From NCBI GenBank assembly GCA_018649885.1, contig JABIHA010000073.1, positions 1 to 64,000 of the forward strand: DNA of 64,000 bases, read 5' to 3'. Positions 17,440 to 26,815 of the stretch are shown here, piece by piece (the stretch's first letter is position 1; each line of letters opens with the position of its first letter). The notes under the pieces were generated by a model. That model worked only from the letters and a program-made list of their open reading frames with translations, had not been told where the DNA came from and ran no database searches. The stretch is from Bacteriovoracaceae bacterium. GTDB taxonomy: Bacteria; Bdellovibrionota; Bacteriovoracia; Bacteriovoracales; Bacteriovoracaceae. The translations under genes were made by a program, and so were the position numbers.

Positions 17440-18777
17440 GTGAAGTATGTTCTCGCGAATATTAAGAAATTATATGACGGTAAATCAAACCACGAAGATT
17501 CAGTTCACAGAGACGTTGATGTTGTTATCGATAAAGGTCAAATTGATCAGCTGATTCTCGACCCATCTAAAAAGAAATACTCAAAGGATTTTCAAATTGT
17601 AGATTGTAAAAATCTATTTGTTACGCCTGGGCTTGTAGACTGCCACTCTCACATCACCATCGTAGGCCTTGAAAGTGAAGATGTTATTCGCACCAACTCT
17701 CCGGCCGGACTTCTCTACTGCGAAAAAATCCTCTATCAAACTCTTGTCTATGGCGGAGTCACTTCTATCAGAGAAATTGGAGGGGCCACTAATTTTATTA
17801 AACGAATGGTTGATGAAGGAGTGATGATAGGTCCAAGAATGAAAATAGCCATCGCCATTTTATCAACTACGGGAGGGCATTTGGATTTCTGTGGACCAGA
17901 CAGGTGTCATGGGGATATTTCTCCGCTTTTCAAGGCCGGTCCAGGAAGACCTTCCTCACTTGTTGATGGGCCCTGGGAATGCAGAAAAAGAGTAAGAGAG
18001 CTCAAGGCCTGTGGGGCCGATTTTGTTAAGCTGTGCACCTCTCCAGGAGTAGCGTCACCTAATGATGAGCTTGAGCACGAGGATTTAAGCCGTGAAGAAA
18101 TTGATGCCATTTGTGATGAAGCTGCCAAGAGGGGGATGAAGGTGGCCGCCCATGCTCATTCAAAGCATGGAATCAAAATGGCAATTGAAGGGGGAGTAAG
18201 AGATATCCAGCATATCTCCTACATGGATGATGAACTGGCCTCCCTTGCCCATAAAAGGGGATGTGTAGTCACTCCAACTTCATGGGTGATCGATGAGTTC
18301 TCTCAAATATCAAAGCTTCCTTCTGCAGTAAGAGATAAAATTGATCAAGTAGGGGAGCATCACGCTAACGCTGTAAGAGCTGCTCACCAAAATGGACTTA
18401 AAATTCTTGCAGGTACAGATGCATTTCTTCCAGGCATGCATGGAAGAAACTACCTCGAGCTTGGCTCGCTTCATAATAAAGGTGTAGATGCACTAAGTGT
18501 TTGGCATGGGGCCACCGGTCTTGCCGCTGATGAGATAGGTCTATCACAAACGGGCCAAATTTCTGCGGGTCACACGGCCGATTTGTTAGTTTTAAAAAAT
18601 GACGTCATAGACAATCCCAATAAATTTGAATCTGACAGTATTTTAGAAGTTTTTAAAGATGGTCTCTCACACAAGAATTATTTTGAGGGACTACCTAAAA
18701 ATGACTTTGATACAATAAACCGTCATTTTTTGGCGATGGAAAAGGCCGAAACATTTGGAGTTAAGCTTCCTCGGTAA
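17440..18777 (+). CDS. Metal-dependent amidohydrolase (imidazolonepropionase/prolidase-like)
   Basis: A 445-residue amidohydrolase-superfamily enzyme. The metal site is readable: HSH at 69-71 (GLVDCHSHIT), Lys197 (GADFVKLCTS, probable carboxylated lysine), His238/His240 (AAHAHSKHG), His258 (DIQHISYMDD) and Asp327 (AGTDAF). The C-terminal GQISAGHTADLLVLKNDV strand is the family's small beta-sandwich. No signal peptide, so cytoplasmic. The closest named relatives are imidazolonepropionase-like and Xaa-Pro dipeptidase-like hydrolases; I cannot assign the substrate. Start is GTG with TTAAGGA upstream. Confidence 0.86.
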   Translation: MKYVLANIKKLYDGKSNHEDSVHRDVDVVIDKGQIDQLILDPSKKKYSKDFQIVDCKNLFVTPGLVDCHSHITIVGLESEDVIRTNSPAGLLYCEKILYQTLVYGGVTSIREIGGATNFIKRMVDEGVMIGPRMKIAIAILSTTGGHLDFCGPDRCHGDISPLFKAGPGRPSSLVDGPWECRKRVRELKACGADFVKLCTSPGVASPNDELEHEDLSREEIDAICDEAAKRGMKVAAHAHSKHGIKMAIEGGVRDIQHISYMDDELASLAHKRGCVVTPTSWVIDEFSQISKLPSAVRDKIDQVGEHHANAVRAAHQNGLKILAGTDAFLPGMHGRNYLELGSLHNKGVDALSVWHGATGLAADEIGLSQTGQISAGHTADLLVLKNDVIDNPNKFESDSILEVFKDGLSHKNYFEGLPKNDFDTINRHFLAMEKAETFGVKLPR

Positions 18778-18789
18778 GAATCTCTAGAA

Positions 18790-19296
18790 TTACCAGCCTC
18801 CAAAACCAGAAGCTTTGGGTTCAACAACTGGTATTTCTGCTGCTTGGCCATGAGTGCCTGCTATAATTTCACATTTTGCCGAAAAGCTTCTGCGGGAATT
18901 TGAATCAGCAAATATTGAGACTGAACCTGTGATGAACTGTTTTTTACCAAAATTTACATTTGTGATAGCACCTTTTACTTTGGAAATGTGATTCCAATCT
19001 AGAACCCCTTCAATACTTCGCTCTTCAATAACCAATTCGCCGTCTTTCACGCTTAGCTCTAACCTTGAAGAATGCTTGTACTCATCATCACGGAAATCTG
19101 ACACTTCAAAAAAGACTTGTTTAGGAAAGTCTTCACGGTATTCAAAAATTTCAGAAAAATTAAATCGTTTGGCCTCAGGAGTAGACAAGATATTGTACCA
19201 ACCGGAACATTCAATTTTGTGGTCTGACTCTCCAGACCACCCATTATTTGATATTGTAAGCAATAATATAGCTAAAAATAAAGAATGCTTTTTCAT
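18790..19296 (-). CDS. Exported hypothetical protein
   Basis: A 168-residue protein with a signal peptide (MKKHSLFLAILLLTISNNGWSG). Two cysteines (IECSGWY and AKCEIIAG) bracket a beta-rich domain, and a flexible C-terminal tail ends in GFGGW. No family recognised. It lies 24 bases downstream of the exported-protein gene 19321-20499 and is probably in the same operon. Confidence 0.66.
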   Translation of the reverse strand: MKKHSLFLAILLLTISNNGWSGESDHKIECSGWYNILSTPEAKRFNFSEIFEYREDFPKQVFFEVSDFRDDEYKHSSRLELSVKDGELVIEERSIEGVLDWNHISKVKGAITNVNFGKKQFITGSVSIFADSNSRRSFSAKCEIIAGTHGQAAEIPVVEPKASGFGGW

Positions 19297-19320
19297 ATGG
19301 CCCCCCTTAATATTAAAAAA

Positions 19321-20499
19321 CTATTGTTCTTTAATTTCCGCTTCGTATTGCATAATTTTCTCATTAATTCCTATTAATAGATTTGAAGTTTCTGGAAACT
19401 CTCCATCAACCATAGATTGTAAAAAATGAGTAAGACAGTCATACACTATTAGCCTTTTTTGCTTATTTGTTTGATAATTTTCTTCACCTAAAGCTGTTGA
19501 GCAGTACTTTTCTTTTGTCATCTGTTTAAATTCATCTACTATGATTTTTGCTGACTCAATGTAAGGTATTAAATTTACTTCAAATTTTTTCTTTAATTTT
19601 TTACCTTCAACAAACTCTTTGAAAGTGAATGTTTCATACCCAGGATTATAAGAGGCCATAAACATCAAAGTCATCCTGTCTACATTTTTGTATGAATTTA
19701 AATAACCCGCATTCCCAACAACCTGAAAAAGAGTATTATAAAAACATAAAGACCCGACAAAAGCAGGGATCGCTTTTCTCTTTCTAATTTTGCAATGATT
19801 TAAAATATACCCGGCGAGCTCACTGGCAAGAGGCATTCCGTCTACAAGGGCATCCCTTTCTAGCTTTAAACTTTCGTAATGCCTTGCCTTTCTGGCCTTT
19901 ATCTCACTTTCAGATAGCACTCTTGGCCTACTCAGGACCTCCAGGTATTCAAGGTACGCTACTTTGCTTTCTGGATTTGCTACCAAGTTGACTTTTAAAG
20001 TATCACCATCTTGTCCGGCCACAATCCAATCTTTTTCTTCTTTATTAGATTGAAATGGGTATGCTGGATGCCAACCATTTTTTCCAATATGATAATTAAA
20101 AATCATCTCCTTATCAGTGAGCTCAGAGCTGAACATTATTGGCACTCTTGTCTCCCACATACCTGAAATCCCCATTCCATGAGGGTCACCTATTGTCATT
20201 AGTAAGTAAGCTTCATCGAGCTCGTACACACACTTGAAAGGTGATTTTACGATGTATTTTTGAACACGCAAGGCCTGGGCCTCACTTGTCTTTGTTTGAT
20301 CTAAAGCAACGTCATTTCTTATGACTTTTTTAAAACAGGGACCACTGACTTTGCTATAACTACTGTAGATTCCCGCTTGAACCGTATCATCAAGGGTGAC
20401 TTCAAGATTTAAAGTATCCTCGAATTTGCTTTGGTCTTTTACTTTGGCAAACGCAGAAAGACTTGTAATTAGCTGTAAAGCTACTAATAACTTAATCAT
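19321..20499 (-). CDS. Exported hypothetical protein
   Basis: A 392-residue protein with signal peptide MIKLLVALQLITSLSAFAK. The N-terminal ~170 residues look beta-rich (GPCFKKVIRND, FKCVYELDEAYLLMTIGDP) and contain paired cysteines; the C-terminal ~190 residues are helical and also contain several cysteines (NHCKIRKRKAIPAFVGSLCF, KEKYCSTALG, VYDCLTHF). No catalytic motif stands out. The gene upstream of it (20492-20722) overlaps its start, and 18790-19296 follows closely. Confidence 0.7.
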   Translation of the reverse strand: MIKLLVALQLITSLSAFAKVKDQSKFEDTLNLEVTLDDTVQAGIYSSYSKVSGPCFKKVIRNDVALDQTKTSEAQALRVQKYIVKSPFKCVYELDEAYLLMTIGDPHGMGISGMWETRVPIMFSSELTDKEMIFNYHIGKNGWHPAYPFQSNKEEKDWIVAGQDGDTLKVNLVANPESKVAYLEYLEVLSRPRVLSESEIKARKARHYESLKLERDALVDGMPLASELAGYILNHCKIRKRKAIPAFVGSLCFYNTLFQVVGNAGYLNSYKNVDRMTLMFMASYNPGYETFTFKEFVEGKKLKKKFEVNLIPYIESAKIIVDEFKQMTKEKYCSTALGEENYQTNKQKRLIVYDCLTHFLQSMVDGEFPETSNLLIGINEKIMQYEAEIKEQ

Positions 20500-20722
20500 T
20501 TTTTACTCCAGTTCCCCAATGACTATTTTGAGATATTGTATCTTTAAATGTGTTGGGAAAGCATAAACGTTGAAAAAACAATATGGATGTATAAGTTTTC
20601 GACAATTGAGGGCACCCCATTTTTGTTAAGTAAGTGTAATTAGCATCCCACCGCAAGGCTTCGCCGCGATGCTTACCTGCAAGTTCCTGATCTCCATCAT
20701 CAATTTTTATCTCGCAATACAC
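20492..20722 (-). pseudogene. Doubtful small ORF or gene remnant
   Basis: A 76-codon ORF with a GTG start and no ribosome site, overlapping the start of the next gene by eight bases. The reading (CEIKIDDGDQELAG, RWDANYTYL) looks protein-like and Cys-bearing codons continue upstream of the start up to a stop, which fits the 3' remnant of a larger exported-protein gene that lost its beginning. It could equally be chance. Confidence 0.25.
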
Positions 20723-20809
20723 TATTTTAGTTGTTAAATCTTTTTCACAAAAGACACTACAAAAGCAATATTCACTTCATAGATTAACAACATAGGTTAG
20801 AGGTGTTTT

Positions 20810-22303
20810 ATGAGACCTTCGTTTTTATTTTTTACCATTATTCTCAGTACTTTTATCACGAGCGCGGCCCTCGCCGACTCTCTTGAAAACTGGCTTGAGA
20901 AGTTTCATCAAAATCCTAGTGAAATGATGAATCTAGTCCCTGCTAAATTTGGGGACAAAAGAATTGATATCTTTGAGCAAACCATACTTGATCCCTATTG
21001 GTCTGAGAAGAAGGACTCTTTTCGTAACAAATTAATCCAAGACCAACTCGGCCACAAAGGTCCCATTACAGGCAATGACCTTGTTGAAAACTTACTCGAA
21101 GATGGGCAATTTATAAGCTCAGTTTTTGAAATGGAAAGTTTAGGACTCAAATCAGCTGAAGTTGAAACTCCTCCTTGGTCTGATGACTATTGGCCTATCT
21201 ATAAAGGGATGCTTGGAAATAGATATTTCGATTTCAATTTTAGGTTTCTTCCCAACTGGAAAGAGTCCTATGATTATATAACTGCCAATACTTTTGATAA
21301 GGTTTATCAAACTAAAGATGCAGCTGATATCGATACCCTTTCTCCCTCTGAGAAATATGATCTTCTGCTAGGAGTGTCTCCCCACCTAACTACTCCAATG
21401 TGGGCACTTGGAAAAAATTATTTCGAAAAATTTAAAAAAGTTGAAAGATGGATGGGGCTTTGCCATGGCTGGGCACCTGCTGCCTTTATGGTTGAGCGTC
21501 CAAGAAATAAAGTTGAAGTAATGTCCTTTGATGGAGAGACTAAAATTTCATTTTATCCCTCAGATATAAAGGCCTTGATTACACTCCTATGGGCCAACGT
21601 CAGAACTCCTGTTAATTTTGTAGGCGGACGATGCGATGTAAAAAATGTTGAACGAGACGACGTAGGAAGGATTAAAGAAAACGATTGCTTTGACACTAAT
21701 CCTGGTACTTGGCATCAAGCAGTAGTGAATCTCATTGGAAAAGACAAAAGAAGTTTTGTCATAGATGCAACTTTTGATTATGAGGTGTGGAACCAACCAG
21801 TAGTCTCATACAACTATAGATACTTTAACCCTCAAACCCTTGCACCAGTTGATGAGATTCAAGACGGCCTTGTAAAAAAAGACGATTTTCTCATTGATAA
21901 ATTTAAAAGCTATCGCTCGCCTGATATGAAACAAATCATAGGTGTTGCAATGGAGGTTAAATATCTTGTTGAAAATCCCCCCTCACACAGGCTGACAGAT
22001 TCCCCAGAAAATGATCTCCATCAAAGTGTTACCTATGTTTATGATTTAGAGCTTGATGAAAATGGGAAAATTGTAGGAGGGGAGTGGTACCAAAACGCTC
22101 ACCCAGATTTTTTATGGGTGCCTTTAAAAAGTGCAAAACCACTTTCCTCAGGTGACTACCTTTTACTTGGTGACCCTCTGTGGGATGGAAAATTGCCTTT
22201 GAAGGCCAAGTGGACCGAGCAGGCGAGAAAAGCGGCTTACTACTCACAGCCACTGGCCAAGATAATTGAGAGTTTAAATGAATTGAGTCAAAAGAGTTTA
22301 TAG
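20810..22303 (+). CDS. Exported transglutaminase-elicitor-like protein
   Basis: A 497-residue exported protein (signal peptide to AALAD). It carries the layout of the transglutaminase elicitor family (GP42-like, first known from Phytophthora, also in bacteria): LCHGWAPAA with probable nucleophile Cys218, NPGTWHQAVVN with His302, and FVIDATFDYEVWNQP with Asp319, giving a Cys-His-Asp triad in the expected order. Such enzymes crosslink Gln and Lys side chains; here it would act outside the cytoplasm, for example crosslinking envelope or prey proteins. Activity is inferred. The next gene starts 18 bases after its stop. Confidence 0.8.
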   Translation: MRPSFLFFTIILSTFITSAALADSLENWLEKFHQNPSEMMNLVPAKFGDKRIDIFEQTILDPYWSEKKDSFRNKLIQDQLGHKGPITGNDLVENLLEDGQFISSVFEMESLGLKSAEVETPPWSDDYWPIYKGMLGNRYFDFNFRFLPNWKESYDYITANTFDKVYQTKDAADIDTLSPSEKYDLLLGVSPHLTTPMWALGKNYFEKFKKVERWMGLCHGWAPAAFMVERPRNKVEVMSFDGETKISFYPSDIKALITLLWANVRTPVNFVGGRCDVKNVERDDVGRIKENDCFDTNPGTWHQAVVNLIGKDKRSFVIDATFDYEVWNQPVVSYNYRYFNPQTLAPVDEIQDGLVKKDDFLIDKFKSYRSPDMKQIIGVAMEVKYLVENPPSHRLTDSPENDLHQSVTYVYDLELDENGKIVGGEWYQNAHPDFLWVPLKSAKPLSSGDYLLLGDPLWDGKLPLKAKWTEQARKAAYYSQPLAKIIESLNELSQKSL

Positions 22304-22321
22304 GAAATAAAAGGAGAAAGT

Positions 22322-23125
22322 ATGAAAACATTTACATTTTTAGTGGTCTTAGCACTAACAACGGGGCTTTTTGCAGACCAATACAACCCACTCAAGGCTG
22401 AAGAGGTAATGGTTGAAGCTGTTTATACTGCTCCCAGAGGATTTGATGATAATGATTCTGTTCAGCTAGTTCTGGCTGGAAAGTTAACTAACCTCTGTTA
22501 CGAGGCGCTCAATGCCACTTACAAACTAGATAAAGACACAAATACTGTAACTTTGAAGCAATATGCTTACAAACACCAGTACCCAGAATGTAATAAAATT
22601 GAGCCGGGCAATTATCTCGGCACTTCTCTTAGGTTTTCAACTGTCCTGACTCTGGGAAGGTTAGCGGCCGGTGATTACCGGGTTGTTTTTCAAACGCCCG
22701 CACAAGGAGTTAAAGCGGTCACTTTTAATGTGGCAAAGGCCTCCAAGATTTCAATCGATGAGAATCTCTACGCTCCTGTATCAAGTGCCTTCATCCCAGA
22801 GGTCATCTATGAGACAGTTAATGCAGAAGTTGTACTCTCAGGCGCCTTAGAGTCCACCTGCGTAACACTTGAAGCTAAGGATATAGAAGTTATTAAATTT
22901 AAAAATGTCATAGTGATTTTACCAAAACTCAAAGTCTTTGAAGGCCAGGCTTGTAGACCCACTGTTAAGCCGATCGGAGAAGTTGTATCTCTAGGCAAAA
23001 TGACTGAAGGGGAGTACCTGATCCACGTTCGTACAAAAACAGGGAATGCCATTAATCGGGTATTTCGTGTCATAAAAGACGATGATGATTTTAAAGGATA
23101 TCCAGACTTCCCACCTCATAATTAG
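22322..23125 (+). CDS. Exported hypothetical protein, partner of the transglutaminase-like gene
   Basis: A 267-residue protein with a signal peptide (MKTFTFLVVLALTTGLFAD). The mature part shows two similar beta-rich halves: one with VQLVLAGKLTNLCYEA...GRLAAGDYRVVFQT and a second with AEVVLSGALESTCVTLEA...GKMTEGEYLIHVRT, so it is an internal duplication of about 125 residues, each unit holding a Cys pair. AAGGAGAAAG precedes the ATG. Co-transcribed with the upstream transglutaminase-like gene; it could be a binding or inhibitor partner, which is inference. Confidence 0.72.
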   Translation: MKTFTFLVVLALTTGLFADQYNPLKAEEVMVEAVYTAPRGFDDNDSVQLVLAGKLTNLCYEALNATYKLDKDTNTVTLKQYAYKHQYPECNKIEPGNYLGTSLRFSTVLTLGRLAAGDYRVVFQTPAQGVKAVTFNVAKASKISIDENLYAPVSSAFIPEVIYETVNAEVVLSGALESTCVTLEAKDIEVIKFKNVIVILPKLKVFEGQACRPTVKPIGEVVSLGKMTEGEYLIHVRTKTGNAINRVFRVIKDDDDFKGYPDFPPHN

Positions 23126-23236
23126 CACTACTCACAGGAGTAATTGACCAAGTCAGTTGCTCCTGCATTTTCTTTTTAATGACAAGCTCGCCCAAATCAT
23201 TCAAAATATAAGGTAGCAAAACGAGGGAGTCTTGAA

Positions 23237-23884
23237 GTGACTTTAGTAGTCTCTATTGGTGGGAAGTACCAACTTTATGAATTACCAGACCATGATGAGC
23301 TCTCATCACATCAAATTAAAACGGCCAGAATAAAGTCCCTAGGCACCGAGCACTATGAAAGATTTATCAATGAAAAAGACTACCAAAAGATTGCAAAACG
23401 GCTGAAACCTGGAAAAAAACCTCCTAAGAAGAAAGAGGTCGACTCCTATGCCAAGGCCTCTAAACCTATCAGGTCTAAAGCACGTGCAATATTTGCTGAG
23501 GATATTATGAGTGATCATCTTATCTACGTAAAAGAAGATGATACTCTGACGGCGGCGATCGAAATAATGTTCAAATACCAAATTAGGCATGTCTTGGTTT
23601 TCAATGAAGATGAGCTTTTAACGGGGATTTTATCAGATCGAGATGTAGTGAGACTCCATCAAAAGAATGCAAGCGGCAGAGATTTAATTATCAAACACAT
23701 GTCTCAAAATGTAATTATGGGAAATGCTCAAACAGAGATCAGTGACATCGCCAGAGTAATGCTGCAAGAGAGGATTTCTTGCATTCCCATTATCGACTCA
23801 TTAAAAGTCGTTGTGGGCGTCGTAAGTGTCAGTGATATTTTGAAGACTGTTATGAAAGGCAGCGGTATTGCTCTAGAGGTTTAA
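23237..23884 (+). CDS. CBS-domain protein
   Basis: A 215-residue cytoplasmic protein. Residues ~85-210 form a tandem CBS pair: EDIMSDHLIYVKEDDTLTAAIEIM...IRHVLVFNEDELLTGILSDRDVVRL, then a second unit with QNVIMGNAQTEISDIARVM...ISCIPIIDSLKVVVGVVSVSDIL. CBS pairs bind adenosine nucleotides. The N-terminal ~75 residues are Lys-rich (KKPPKKKEVDSYAKASK) and unlike a known domain. GTG start with CGAGGGAG upstream. Its 3' end overlaps the convergent marC-like gene by 12 bases. Confidence 0.84.
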   Translation: MTLVVSIGGKYQLYELPDHDELSSHQIKTARIKSLGTEHYERFINEKDYQKIAKRLKPGKKPPKKKEVDSYAKASKPIRSKARAIFAEDIMSDHLIYVKEDDTLTAAIEIMFKYQIRHVLVFNEDELLTGILSDRDVVRLHQKNASGRDLIIKHMSQNVIMGNAQTEISDIARVMLQERISCIPIIDSLKVVVGVVSVSDILKTVMKGSGIALEV

Positions 23885-24532
23885 TTGGCCCAGAACTGGA
23901 AATAACTGCTTGAGCCCAGTACTAATAGTTTCTACCGCCACCGCCATTATAATAAGGCCCATAACCCTAGTCATCACATTAAGGCCTGTTTGACCAATTC
24001 TGGAAGCAATTTTGCGCCCCATAGACAGTATTAGCTTGATGGTAAGACATATTAGACACACCATTAAAATTGTACCTGCCCAATATGAAAATGTTGAAAT
24101 CTCCTGTGAATACAAGATAGCAGTACTGATAGTTCCTGGGCCTGAGAGTAGGGGGATAGCGAGGGGGACGACACCAATGCTTTGCCTATTTTCCTCGTCC
24201 ATAATTTCACTTCTATTTAACTTGGTTGATTGATTTTTGGCAGACAACATTCCCAGCGCCATGGTTGAGATGAGTATCCCTCCACCAACTCTAAAGGCCG
24301 CCAAGCTGATGCCAAAAAATTGAAGTACGCCTTGGCCAAAGAATAGAGAGACCAAAAGAGTGAAGAAAATGGCCCAAGCACATGAAGAGCTAATTTTGCT
24401 AATTTCTTTTTCAGGGCAAGACTTTGTCAGGCCTAAAAATACTGGCAGAGCACCCATGGGGTTAAGGATTGAGAAAAGGGCCACTCCAAAACCAAGAGAA
24501 AATTTAACTGAATCTATAATTTGAGCTTCCAT
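23873..24532 (-). CDS. MarC family integral membrane protein
   Basis: A 219-residue protein with six hydrophobic segments and the MarC/UPF0056 pattern: LFSILNPMGALPVFLGLT near the N-terminus, FFGISLAAFRVGGGILISTMALGML, and GVVPLAIPLLSGPGTISTAI in the second half. The family was once linked to antibiotic resistance, a role later withdrawn; its function is unknown. Convergent with, and overlapping, the CBS-domain gene. Confidence 0.9.
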   Translation of the reverse strand: MEAQIIDSVKFSLGFGVALFSILNPMGALPVFLGLTKSCPEKEISKISSSCAWAIFFTLLVSLFFGQGVLQFFGISLAAFRVGGGILISTMALGMLSAKNQSTKLNRSEIMDEENRQSIGVVPLAIPLLSGPGTISTAILYSQEISTFSYWAGTILMVCLICLTIKLILSMGRKIASRIGQTGLNVMTRVMGLIIMAVAVETISTGLKQLFPVLGQLNL

Positions 24533-24787
24533 TTCATTCCATTTTATTGTGCTATTTATATAGCGACTGGGTAACTAACTCGCTTTTGAGTTGGTGTAAA
24601 GACTTTAGAAAAATTAACATCATTGGATTTATTAATGATCTCTCATTAGTTTTGAGGTCAAAATGCACCTGGCAGACAGCAAAAAAACTGACATCTACTT
24701 AGGAGATGCAAACTTATAGATTCTGATCATTGCCAAATGCTATATTTTCCCTTTAATTCTTTAGGTTACAACACACGGGAGGACGAC

Positions 24788-26425
24788 ATGAAACACAGTA
24801 TTTTTGGTCTTATGGCCATGGTTTTTGCACTGGCAAATGCCAGTTTTGCCAGCACTTCAAAGGTTGAAGTATCTTGGAAATACCAAGCTTCAAGCGCAGT
24901 TAGCTTTCAAAAGCACTCTACATCAGTAGATTTACCAGTCTTAAAAGACTTAGAAAAAAGTGAGCAGTATGTAACTGATCCAGGGATTTTTAAAACACTT
25001 CTGGCCGTATCTGCTGGAACAGTTCTCGAAAGCTCTCTTAAAGAGTTTGAAAAGTGTAAAACAAGCTCTCGTCCACCGAGACCCATAAAACCCATTAGGC
25101 CTACAAGACCCAGTACTCCCACAAGACCTATAAGACCTCCAAGGCCACCAAGACCTCCTATTAAGGATGCCTGTCTTAAACAAAGACTGTTAGCTGCAAA
25201 ACACTTGGTAGCAAAGCTTGATGCTTTAGAGCTTAAGCTCAAAGAAAAAAGAGTAGTTGCAGGGAATCTCGATAAATTATTTGAAATAGTAGATATTGGA
25301 AGAAAGCTTGCCGCCAATATGGAAAAGGCCAAGACTTGGCGCCCGCCTCATCACAGGCCAATGCCAAGACCCTCAAGACCCAGTGGTCGGGGACCGAGCC
25401 GTCCATCAAGAGGGGGAATGAACACCAAGGCCCGTGGACTCAATATCACTACAGGCGGTGCCCAAGACATAGGCGCTCTTAAAAAGGCCGTGGCTGATGG
25501 GTTAGTCCCAGCTGCAGAAACTTTCTCAATGGAGGGCTTTTTGTCAGAATTCGATCTTCCACTTGCACCAAGTGCATGTGATAAGTTGATCTGTGTAACT
25601 CCTGCAGTATTAGTTGATCCAGTTAAAAATAAATTATTCGTCCAGATCGGAATGGATTCAAATGTCACTGCCGATACATTCAAAAGAAAGAAGCTAAACC
25701 TATCTGTAGTACTTGATATTAGCGGCTCTATGGGCGCAACAGATAATACTAAGAAATCCAGGATTGAATGGGCAAAAGAGGCCCTCAGAGAAACAGTCAG
25801 TAAATTAAACGGATCTGATTATCTATCTATTGTGCTATTTAATTCAAACCACAAAGTACTACTGGGAACAACCTTAGTAGAAGACAAAGCGGCGATTTTA
25901 AAGCTTGTGGATTCAATTCAGGCCCAAGGTTCAACTAACCTAGAATCAGGCCTCAAAAAAGGATTTGAGCTTGTCAGTGCCAGGCTAGAAGCTGATTATG
26001 AAAACCGTGTGATTCTGATCTCAGATGCTGGGCTCAATACAGGGGTAACTGATCCTAAGGCGCTTTTAAGACTTGTTACTGACTACTCGGCCATGGGAGT
26101 AGGGATAAGCTCAATAGGGCTTGGACTTAACTTCAACCAAGACTTTATCCACAACATAACAATGTCAAAAGGTGGCAATTACCTATTTGTTAACTCAGGT
26201 AAAGAGATGAACAAGTACTTCAAAAACTTTGATTTTCTTGTGACTCCAGCGGCCTATAATTTTAAGGCAGATCTTAGTTTTATTGGTAGCTCAGCAAAAT
26301 TTGTCAAGGCCTACGGAATACCTGAGGCCAAAGGTGAGCAGGCATCAAAGAGTATTGCCAATGTGGCGACACTCTTTTTCATCGGTGAAGGTGGCGGCGC
26401 CATTTTGCTAGAATACGATCTTTAA
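24788..26425 (+). CDS. Exported VWA-domain protein with Arg-Pro-rich segments
   Basis: A 545-residue exported protein. The ATG at 24788 is chosen because GGGAGGACGAC precedes it and the first residues (MKHSIFGLMAMVFALANASFA) make a signal peptide; the upstream in-frame ATG at 24737 would add a non-signal extension. Residues ~300-480 are a von Willebrand A domain with an intact MIDAS motif DISGSMG (310-316), VVLD before it and the ISDAGLNTGV strand later. Two low-complexity Arg-Pro blocks precede it (about residues 94-126 and 184-210). VWA domains bind protein partners through a metal; here probably an outer-membrane or periplasmic assembly. A strong terminator follows. Confidence 0.85.
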   Translation: MKHSIFGLMAMVFALANASFASTSKVEVSWKYQASSAVSFQKHSTSVDLPVLKDLEKSEQYVTDPGIFKTLLAVSAGTVLESSLKEFEKCKTSSRPPRPIKPIRPTRPSTPTRPIRPPRPPRPPIKDACLKQRLLAAKHLVAKLDALELKLKEKRVVAGNLDKLFEIVDIGRKLAANMEKAKTWRPPHHRPMPRPSRPSGRGPSRPSRGGMNTKARGLNITTGGAQDIGALKKAVADGLVPAAETFSMEGFLSEFDLPLAPSACDKLICVTPAVLVDPVKNKLFVQIGMDSNVTADTFKRKKLNLSVVLDISGSMGATDNTKKSRIEWAKEALRETVSKLNGSDYLSIVLFNSNHKVLLGTTLVEDKAAILKLVDSIQAQGSTNLESGLKKGFELVSARLEADYENRVILISDAGLNTGVTDPKALLRLVTDYSAMGVGISSIGLGLNFNQDFIHNITMSKGGNYLFVNSGKEMNKYFKNFDFLVTPAAYNFKADLSFIGSSAKFVKAYGIPEAKGEQASKSIANVATLFFIGEGGGAILLEYDL

Positions 26426-26443
26426 CTTTATTTAAATATTTTG

Positions 26444-26472
26444 GGGAGGGAAAATATCCCTCCCATTTTTTT
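26444..26472 (+). terminator. Intrinsic terminator of the VWA gene
   Basis: GGGAGGGA, loop AAATA, TCCCTCCC: a perfect 8-bp GC-rich stem followed by seven Ts, 18 bases after the stop codon. Confidence 0.9.
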
Positions 26473-26491
26473 AGCTTTAATGTTTAATCCC

Positions 26492-26815
26492 TCACAATAC
26501 AATCAATACATGAATCACGTTGCTAACATATCCCATCAGTTCAACAGGGTCCATCGCCATTGGTAGTTGCTTTAAGGCATAAGAATTTTTTAGGCCTGCA
26601 CATTCCCCGAGCAAATTATTCATTGCAGCCGATTCAGCCGATTCTTTTGAAGGTCCATACCCTGTAGCCTGAAGATTAAACTCAGTAGTAAATTTGGTTT
26701 TATCTGGATAATTTTCTAATGTTACCCAACATGTCGCTGACTTTTTTTCAAAATGTGTAGTTGCGTAACTATTGAGAGTAAAAAAAAATGTCATTGTTAA
26801 TAAGAAAAAGTTCAT
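26492..26815 (-). CDS. Small exported hypothetical protein
   Basis: A 107-residue protein with signal peptide MNFFLLTMTFFFTLNSYATT. The mature part has two cysteines (SATCWVTLENYP, LLGECAGL) and an Ala/Ser-rich helix (SKESAESAAMNNLL), a pattern seen in small periplasmic proteins that process a repeated domain. No family recognised. AGGAGT precedes the ATG. Its 3' end faces the terminator of the VWA gene. Confidence 0.62.
   Translation of the reverse strand: MNFFLLTMTFFFTLNSYATTHFEKKSATCWVTLENYPDKTKFTTEFNLQATGYGPSKESAESAAMNNLLGECAGLKNSYALKQLPMAMDPVELMGYVSNVIHVLIVL

Noticed and set aside
24907-25332. 141-codon minus-strand ORF with GLGGLGGLIGLVG runs
   Set aside because: Complement of the Arg-Pro block of the VWA gene.
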